This document shows, one piece after another, positions 1 to 4,485 of a stretch of 7,593 nt of DNA; positions within the stretch are counted from its first letter, which is position 1; each line of letters starts with the position of its first letter. The notes below the pieces were generated by a model that ran no database searches, was not told the DNA's origin, and saw only the letters and a program-made list of their open reading frames with translations. The DNA is taken from assembly GCA_021787255.1 (NCBI GenBank), contig JAJYMD010000033.1, positions 1 to 7,593 of the forward strand, given 5' to 3'. Position numbers and translations under genes: made by a program. This DNA comes from Actinomycetes bacterium. GTDB taxonomy: Bacteria; Actinomycetota; Acidimicrobiia; Acidimicrobiales; RAAP-2.

Positions 1-734
1 GCCTCGGCACGGTTCACCTGGTCCACCGGACCGACGCCGGACACCCCCGCAGCGCCCTGGCCGTACCAGGTGCCGACGCCGGATCCCGCGAGCTGATAGT
101 GGGTGATGCAGTAGCCCAGCATCCGGTTGTTTAATGATACGGCGACCACCGAGACCGGAGCGAACCCGGCCTCGATGAGCTTCGCAAGCCGCTGGCCCGA
201 GAGGTACGTGCTGAAGGGGGTCGCAGGGCGCGGGATGTCGGGGACCACGACCGCGGTGCCACTTGCGGAGAATTCGACCATCGCGCCGCCGACGAGCGGG
301 CGCATGGCATCGAGGACGCCGACGACGCCGGTCGCGCCCAGAGCCTTCGCCTCTTCGACCATTCGCCCGGTCGCGAGCCCCCATCCCGACGCCCAGCTGT
401 CCTCGAGCCATGTGAGCTCGTAGTTCGCGCCGTACATGCGGTGCTCGGCGCTCACGAAGCCGTGGGGGCATTGCCACTGCTCGACGTACTGCCCGCGGCG
501 CTGCGGCGAGCTCGTCCAGCCGCCGCCGAACCCGCCCAACCCCATGCCGAACCCGCCTGTGGTCATGTACCAGCTCCACTGCAGGACCGCGTAGCCCTGG
601 ACGTAGCCCACCGGCTGCATCCCCATGTCCAGGCACGACGCGAAGTCGGCGACGGAGAGGCCTGACGACCACGCCCCTTCGGCGAGCCGACGAGTGGCCG
701 CCTCGGGGAGCCCGTTACCGGCTGTCGAGGCCAT
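1..734 (-). CDS. YbjQ-like tandem-domain protein, partial (3' end outside window)
   Basis: This minus-strand frame is open for 244 codons from an ATG at 734-732 to the left edge, so the C-terminus is missing. Residues about 115-164 match the C-terminal half of the YbjQ/heavy-metal-binding domain family: a helix, then EAKALGATGVVGV (128-140), then EFSASGTAV (154-162). Residues about 173-225 look like the beginning of a second unit (PFSTYLSGQRL, then AGFAPVSVV), as in the upstream gene, so this is probably a two-unit paralogue. Both proteins also share an LPxxAxRRLAE stretch near the N-terminus. Unit 1 is diverged: it has a glycine-rich loop (GGFGMGLGGFGGGW, 60-73) and an inserted segment with Cys89 and His91. 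The start ATG overlaps the TGA of the upstream gene by one base (TGATG), implying translational coupling. No signal peptide or membrane segment is visible. YbjQ proteins form pentamers, but their cellular role is not firmly known. The family match is fairly secure and the function is open. Confidence 0.82.
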   Translation of the reverse strand, partial: MASTAGNGLPEAATRRLAEGAWSSGLSVADFASCLDMGMQPVGYVQGYAVLQWSWYMTTGGFGMGLGGFGGGWTSSPQRRGQYVEQWQCPHGFVSAEHRMYGANYELTWLEDSWASGWGLATGRMVEEAKALGATGVVGVLDAMRPLVGGAMVEFSASGTAVVVPDIPRPATPFSTYLSGQRLAKLIEAGFAPVSVVAVSLNNRMLGYCITHYQLAGSGVGTWYGQGAAGVSGVGPVDQVNRAE

Positions 735-1600
735 CAGCCGTCGAGAGAGATGATCGTCTTCGGCTGCGGGATCGTGTGGTCGCCTTCGGAGCGAGCGACC
801 GCGGTCCCAAGCGAGAGGAATTCGATCGTGTGGTCGCCCCACATGTGGCTCTTCTCCTCGAGCCGTACCCCGACGATCCCCGTCGCGCCGAGCTCGTTCG
901 CCTCGTCCTGCATCCGGGTCATCGCCAGCTCGCGGGCTTCGTAGAGCGCCTGGGTGAAATTCGGCAGCTCGACGTTGCGGCCCGTGCTGCGCAGCGTCTG
1001 ACCGACTCCGCGATGGGCGATGTGGTAGACGCACGTCCCCATCACGAGCCCGAGCGGGACGTGGCCCGTCTGCATCAGGACCCAGAAGTCCTGTCCGGAC
1101 AGATCCGACGTGAAGGGCTTTCCGTGGCGGTTCCGGTAGGAGCGGCCGTCCTCCGCCTTCACCGCGGTGCCGACCGCGATGAACTCCGCAGTGTCCGAGC
1201 CCCACTCGTAGTAATTCACGTCGAGCCGCACCCCGACGACACCGTCCGCGCCGAGCTCGGTCGCTTCGGCGTCCATCCGGTCCATCGCGAGCTCACGCGC
1301 CTGGTACATCGCTTCGGTGAGCTTGGACAGCTCCTGGCTCTGCGACCACCTTCGCGTCTGGATGCCGAGGTGGTAGATCGAGCTCCCCATGACGAACCCG
1401 ACGGGGTGGAAGCCGACCTCCTTGATGAGGAGGAACTCGTTGACCGAGAGGTCAGAGGTGAACATCCCTTTGTGGCCGGGACGGTCCTCCAGCTCGGCGA
1501 GCCGCCTGCTGGCGTCCCTGGGAAGCCCCTCGGGAAGGGAGCCTTCGGTGGGCGCAGTGTCGGGGCGCGCGGTTCCGGCTCCCTCTGGGCTGTCGGTCAC
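734..1600 (-). CDS. Tandem two-unit YbjQ-like (heavy-metal-binding domain family) protein
   Basis: The product is 288 residues with no signal peptide or membrane helix, so probably cytosolic. After a Pro/Glu/Arg-rich N-terminus (1-45) it contains two copies of one unit, about 46-150 and 162-270. Each unit has F-T-S-D-L-S, then PxGxVMG followed by YH (residues 66-77 and 182-193), then a helix with ARELAMxRMxxEAxELGAxGxVGVR (unit 1 about 102-125), then EF-(x)4-GTAV (139-147, 260-268). The second half of each unit is the YbjQ family signature; the FTSDLS segment is an extra N-terminal piece. Despite the family name no CxxC metal site is present; paired Tyr-His residues and acidic residues recur. 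The GTG at 1600-1598 was chosen because it gives a GTGA overlap with the TGA of the upstream gene. Longer versions would run deep into that gene in another frame. SD-like GGGA lies upstream. It is the middle gene of a coupled block. Function is unknown. Confidence 0.88.
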   Translation of the reverse strand: MTDSPEGAGTARPDTAPTEGSLPEGLPRDASRRLAELEDRPGHKGMFTSDLSVNEFLLIKEVGFHPVGFVMGSSIYHLGIQTRRWSQSQELSKLTEAMYQARELAMDRMDAEATELGADGVVGVRLDVNYYEWGSDTAEFIAVGTAVKAEDGRSYRNRHGKPFTSDLSGQDFWVLMQTGHVPLGLVMGTCVYHIAHRGVGQTLRSTGRNVELPNFTQALYEARELAMTRMQDEANELGATGIVGVRLEEKSHMWGDHTIEFLSLGTAVARSEGDHTIPQPKTIISLDG

Positions 1601-2004
1601 GAGCCGTTCCCGATCACGAGGGACTCCAGTGCAATCCTCGTTGCCTCCGTGGTCGCGGCCTCGTCGCGCAGGGCGGCGAGGAGCCGGTGCAGCCACTCGT
1701 CGATCCCCACCCGGCTGGAGCGGATCCGGACGCCTCCGCTGCTCCTGCTGATGACGCATTCCACGTTGCCGCGATCGACGGTCGCGTCGAACTGGTCGTC
1801 GCCGAGGCGGATGGACACCCGACGGATCTCCTCGGGCTTGCGGAAGCGCCCGGCGCGCTCGACCGCGAGCCGGCCGCCCAGCGCGTCCGAGAGCCTGGAG
1901 ACCAGCGCGCGCAGGAGCACGCGCACGTCACTGGCGTCCGCACGCAACGAGGACGCCAGCAGGTCGAGGTCGAGCTGCGCGCCGCCGCTTGCGGCGTCTG
2001 TCAT
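1597..2004 (-). CDS. Unrecognised 135-residue protein, first gene of the YbjQ-like operon
   Basis: I do not recognise a named family. The protein is rich in charged residues and has no signal peptide or membrane helix. A first part is probably helical (LASSLRADASDVRVLLRALV, residues about 16-35, continuing to about 44). A middle part looks like beta strands (VSIRLGDDQFDATV, then VECVIS). A C-terminal helix bears DEWLHRLLAAL, and the protein ends ESLVIGNGS. Its TGA overlaps the GTG of the tandem YbjQ-like gene by four bases, so the two products are probably made together and may act together. ATG 2004-2002 is my choice; an adjacent in-frame GTG at 2007-2005 is equally possible. A TAACCT -10-like hexamer seven bases before that GTG would suit a leaderless start. 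A much longer reading to 2127 is possible but would place a 16-base-period DNA repeat inside the protein, which looks non-coding. Confident it is a gene, not of its role. Confidence 0.78.
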   Translation of the reverse strand: MTDAASGGAQLDLDLLASSLRADASDVRVLLRALVSRLSDALGGRLAVERAGRFRKPEEIRRVSIRLGDDQFDATVDRGNVECVISRSSGGVRIRSSRVGIDEWLHRLLAALRDEAATTEATRIALESLVIGNGS

Positions 2005-2014
2005 CACGCCGACC

Positions 2015-2020
2015 AGGTTA
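2015..2020 (-). promoter_or_regulatory. Possible -10 element for the YbjQ-like operon (leaderless start)
   Basis: On the minus strand the hexamer reads TAACCT, matching the actinobacterial TANNNT pattern. Seven bases separate it from the GTG at 2007-2005, which directly precedes the ATG at 2004. A transcript starting there would be leaderless. No convincing -35 is visible, and the nearby sequence lacks a good ribosome binding site. This is a pattern match only. Confidence 0.35.
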
Positions 2021-2078
2021 TCGCCAGATCCCGGCACCCGCCGTGCCGCACGTCGAGCCGACGAAGTCCCGCAGTGAC

Positions 2079-2109
2079 GCTCTGTGTCGAGGCGGCTCTG
2101 TGTCGAGGC
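2079..2109. repeat. Perfect 15-bp direct repeat, two copies, period 16
   Basis: GCTCTGTGTCGAGGC occurs at 2079-2093 and again at 2095-2109 with one base between. It lies in the gap between the CxxCxxWH gene and the start of the YbjQ-like operon, about 75-105 bases upstream of that operon's start codon. The 16-base period is not a multiple of three, so it does not encode a peptide repeat. It could be a pair of regulator sites or a replication-slippage product. Shorter GTCGAG matches lie at 2052-2057 and 2149-2154, but that hexamer is not rare in such GC-rich DNA. Confidence 0.85.
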
Positions 2110-2142
2110 CACGCAGCTGCGCACCAAGGCGCAACGTGAGAG

Positions 2143-2364
2143 TCAGGCGTCGAGACGTCCGGCGCGGCCGGAGCGTCGCCCCATGTGCCAGCCCCCGCAG
2201 AAGGCGCACTCGTAGACGCCGAGCTCCGTGCCGGACTCACGCGCGCGCTCGTCTGCGGCCGTGAGGGCGTCGGATCTGCTGGGGTAGCGGACCTTGGGCT
2301 GCCCATCCTCTCGCCAGTGCGAGGAACCGAGCGCGAGTGGTCGATGGGCGCGGCGCGCGGGCAT
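2143..2364 (-). CDS. Small CxxCxxWH zinc-knuckle-like protein
   Basis: This is a 73-residue basic protein. Its C-terminal part holds YECAFCGGWHMGRR (residues 51-64), giving Cys53, Cys56 and His60 as likely metal ligands. It is preceded by a KVRYPSRSDALTAADERARE segment (24-43) that is probably a strand followed by a helix. The arrangement 'R-Y-x-S/T-x-x-x-A ... C-x-x-C-x-x-W-H' recurs in short uncharacterised proteins of actinobacteria and their phages, from general knowledge. Only three candidate ligands sit in the motif, so a fourth ligand or a dimer would be needed for tetrahedral zinc. The first ATG (2364) is the only convincing start. Upstream DNA has no strong ribosome binding site, so it may be leaderless. 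It lies divergently from the KimA-like gene, and on the same strand as the YbjQ-like block, 138 bases away. The motif makes a real gene likely; the function is unknown. Confidence 0.72.
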   Translation of the reverse strand: MPARRAHRPLALGSSHWREDGQPKVRYPSRSDALTAADERARESGTELGVYECAFCGGWHMGRRSGRAGRLDA

Positions 2365-2481
2365 GCACCCAGTCTGCCCGTTCCCGTCTGTTCCCGTGCG
2401 ACATCGGACGCGCGGGCAGGCAGACAGAGCGCGGTCGGGCTCCGGTGCGATCCGCGTGGAACAGTGGACGCCGTGGAGGGC
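2365..2481. promoter_or_regulatory. Divergent intergenic region with short repeats (presumed promoter region)
   Basis: This stretch separates the leftward CxxCxxWH gene from the rightward potassium transporter, so promoters for both should lie here. It contains GTTCCCGT twice, at 2380-2387 and 2390-2397, ten bases apart or about one helical turn. It also has an inverted repeat GTCTGCC (2372-2378)/GGCAGAC (2419-2425). No convincing -35/-10 pair is seen. I looked for a ydaO-type c-di-AMP riboswitch, as precedes kimA in Bacillus, and see none; the space is also short for one. The transporter's start may lie at 2464 or 2473, inside this span. Confidence 0.45.
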
Positions 2482-4413
2482 GTGAACCAGCGCGGAGGAG
2501 CCCGACGCGTCTGGCAGGTCCTGGTGGGCAGGCCTCTACCGTTCGGCGACCTGAGCGCCGAGGAGATCACCCCCGTCGAGGGCCTGTCGGCCCTTTCCCT
2601 CGACGCGCTCACCTCGGTCGCGTACGGGCCGGAGGCCATCGTCGTGGTGCTCGCCGGAGCGGGTGCCGGAGCGCTGCGGCTCGTCCTGCCGGTCACCGTC
2701 GCGATCGTGGTCCTGCTCGCGATCCTCGTGGCGTCGTACCGACAGGTCATCGATGCGTACCCGGCGGGCGGCGGCGCGTACGCGGTGTCGAGAGCGAACT
2801 TGGGCGCAAGGGCGAGCCTCCTCGCGGCGGCGGCGCTCGTGGTCGACTACACGCTCACGGTCGCGGTGTCGATCTCAGCTGGTGTCGCGGCACTGACGGC
2901 CGCGTACCCGTCGGTCTCCGGTGCGACCTTGCCGCTGTGCCTCGGCATTCTTGCAGTCGTCACGGTGATGAACCTGCGGGGGCTCGGTGAGACGGCCCGG
3001 GCGTTCCTCCTGCCGACGCTCCTGTTCATCGTGGGCCTGCTCGCGATCATCGCGGTCGGACTCGTGCATCCGTTGGGTCTCCACTCGCCCCAGCCCGGAC
3101 GTTCCCTTCTTCCGTCCCGCCCGCTGGAGACTGTCGGGATCCTGCTGGTGCTCAAGGCGTTCTCCTCGGGCTGCAGCGCGCTGACGGGCGTGGAGGCGAT
3201 CGCGAACGGCGTCCCGTTGTTCAAGCCGCCACGCGTCGTCCGCGCCAAGCGTACGGAGATGCTGCTCGGCGTCATCCTTGGCGCGATGCTGCTCGGGCTC
3301 GCGACGCTCGACCGCCGTTGGCACGTGGGGCCGCGATCGGGGCAGACCGTGCTGAGCGAGATCATGGCCGACGCTGTCGGCCGGCACTGGGCTTTCTTCC
3401 TCGTGTCCGTGACGATCACCCTTGTTCTCGCGCTGGCCGCGAACACCTCCTTCGGCGGCCTTCCGGTGCTGGCCAGCCTCCTCGGGCGCGACGACTACCT
3501 GCCCCACTTGTTCTCCTTGCGAGGTGACCGCCAGGTGTTCACCTACGGCATCGTGACGCTGGCGGTGCTCGCGGGCGCGCTCCTCGTCGCGGTCGACGGC
3601 ACAACGCAGGCGCTGATCCCCATGTTCGCGATCGGGGTCTTCACCGGCTTCACCCTCGCGCAGGCCGGCCTCGTGGTCCATTGGCACAAGACCCGTCCTC
3701 TTCGCTGGCAGCTGCGCGCGGCGCTCAACGGCCTGGGCTCGCTCGTCACCGGTGTCGCCACCGCGATCTTCGTCGTCACCAAGTTCACCTCGGGTGCATG
3801 GGTCGTCCTCGTCGCGGTCCCGTGCTTCATGTTGCTCTTCGTGCGCATCAATCGCTACTACCGCCTGACGCACGAGGAGTTGGGCGTCGGCACGACGCCC
3901 CCGATGCCGCACGGCCGTTCGACCTACGTCGTCGTTCCGGTGACCGGAGTGAGCCGGCTCACCTCGCTTGCCCTCAGCCAGGCGCTCTCCCTCGGAGACG
4001 AGGTCCTCGCGGTGAGCGTCCTGCGCGACGAGGAAGGAGCAGACGAGCAGGGCGAAGCGCTGCGCGCCGAATGGACGCGCTGGGACCCGGGCGTCCCCCT
4101 GCGCGTGCTCCGGACCGAGTACGCGTCGGTCGCGCGCCCGATCGTCGAGCTCATCGACGAGCTGAGGGCGCGTGTCGAGGCGCAGATCGTGGTCCTGCTC
4201 CCAGTCGTCCGCCCGGACCGGCGTCGCGACGCGTTCCTGCACAACCACATCGACACGGTCCTCGTCGCGGCGCTCCGATCTCGTGAAGACGTCGTCGTCG
4301 CGAGGGCCGTCATGGGGCTTCGCGTCCATGAGCGCGGCGGCCCGGCGCTCGGCGACGAGCACGGCTCGGCACGCGACGAGGCGCGCGACGAGGCGCGCGA
4401 CGAGGCGCAATGA
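2482..4413 (+). CDS. kimA: KimA-type potassium importer (APC superfamily)
   Basis: This 643-residue membrane protein has about 12 transmembrane helices (about 35-455) and a cytosolic domain (about 464-628). It should import K+ with protons. It aligns along its whole length with my memory of Bacillus subtilis KimA (formerly YdaO, 607 residues): LVGRPL (14-19), SLDALTSVAYG (39-49), YRQVIDAYPAGGGAYAVS, VDYTLTVAVSISAG (121-134), KAFSSGCSALTGVEAI (225-240), LAANT, and LHN in the tail (586-588). Residues attributed to the KimA K+ site are conserved with a constant offset of five: Asp41, Tyr48, Asp122, Tyr123, Thr126, Ser130, Thr235, Glu238. The position of KimA Tyr377 is Phe382 here. The tail ends in three ARDE repeats not expected in the family. 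The start is uncertain: in-frame GTGs at 2464, 2473 and 2482 are all possible. I used 2482 because the homologous part begins about 13 residues later, but its GGAGG is too close (two bases) to be ideal. An ATG at 2185 would overlap the divergent gene. Confidence 0.9.
   Translation: MNQRGGARRVWQVLVGRPLPFGDLSAEEITPVEGLSALSLDALTSVAYGPEAIVVVLAGAGAGALRLVLPVTVAIVVLLAILVASYRQVIDAYPAGGGAYAVSRANLGARASLLAAAALVVDYTLTVAVSISAGVAALTAAYPSVSGATLPLCLGILAVVTVMNLRGLGETARAFLLPTLLFIVGLLAIIAVGLVHPLGLHSPQPGRSLLPSRPLETVGILLVLKAFSSGCSALTGVEAIANGVPLFKPPRVVRAKRTEMLLGVILGAMLLGLATLDRRWHVGPRSGQTVLSEIMADAVGRHWAFFLVSVTITLVLALAANTSFGGLPVLASLLGRDDYLPHLFSLRGDRQVFTYGIVTLAVLAGALLVAVDGTTQALIPMFAIGVFTGFTLAQAGLVVHWHKTRPLRWQLRAALNGLGSLVTGVATAIFVVTKFTSGAWVVLVAVPCFMLLFVRINRYYRLTHEELGVGTTPPMPHGRSTYVVVPVTGVSRLTSLALSQALSLGDEVLAVSVLRDEEGADEQGEALRAEWTRWDPGVPLRVLRTEYASVARPIVELIDELRARVEAQIVVLLPVVRPDRRRDAFLHNHIDTVLVAALRSREDVVVARAVMGLRVHERGGPALGDEHGSARDEARDEARDEAQ
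4369..4410 (+). repeat. 12-bp tandem repeat encoding (ARDE)3 at the transporter C-terminus
   Basis: Three in-frame copies of GCRCGCGACGAG (the first has A, the others G at the third base) are followed by a partial unit, GCG, then CAA and the stop codon. They encode Ala-Arg-Asp-Glu three times, an alternating-charge tail. The near identity of the copies points to recent slippage expansion. Copy number may vary between strains. Confidence 0.9.
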
Positions 4414-4446
4414 TTGCACGGACGAACCACTCTCGGGCGCCGCACC

Positions 4447-4476
4447 TTGACGAAAGGCGCGATCTCTCGCTAGACA
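4447..4476 (+). promoter_or_regulatory. Promoter-like element for the Rpf-like gene
   Basis: TTGACG (4447-4452) and TAGACA (4471-4476) are separated by 18 bases, close to the SigA-type consensus (TTGACA, TANNNT). The GTG start of the next gene lies nine bases after the -10 hexamer. Transcription would therefore begin at or within a few bases of the start codon, giving a leaderless or nearly leaderless mRNA. An AGGGG at 4476-4480 could instead act as a ribosome binding site if transcription starts further upstream. The element implies that this gene and those downstream can be expressed independently of the transporter. Confidence 0.6.
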
Positions 4477-4485
4477 GGGGCTCCC

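Noticed and set aside
1601..1759. Longer N-terminus for the tandem YbjQ-like gene from ATG 1759
   Set aside because: It would run about 160 bases into the preceding gene out of frame with it; the GTGA junction at 1600-1597 is the more natural start.
776..2077. Long plus-strand open frame (433 codons) opposite the YbjQ-like operon
   Set aside because: It is antisense to two well-supported genes, has an Arg/Val/Pro-rich composition typical of GC-rich shadow frames, and shows no recognisable motif.
2110..2138. Hairpin-like sequence (CACG...GCGC/GCGC...CGTG) between the CxxCxxWH gene and the YbjQ-like operon
   Set aside because: The stem is interrupted and there is no U-tract; too weak to call a terminator.
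2185..2481. Longer N-terminus for the transporter starting at ATG 2185
   Set aside because: It would overlap the divergent CxxCxxWH gene head-on, and the added residues have no match to the family, whose homologous part begins near 2520.
2365..2481. ydaO-type c-di-AMP riboswitch upstream of the KimA-like gene
   Set aside because: No recognisable conserved core or pseudoknot elements, and the gap is short for this class of RNA.
2875..4419. Minus-strand open frame (514 codons) opposite the transporter
   Set aside because: Its composition (Arg, Asp, Glu, His-rich) is that expected from the reverse complement of a hydrophobic GC-rich gene; the plus strand encodes a clear KimA homologue.
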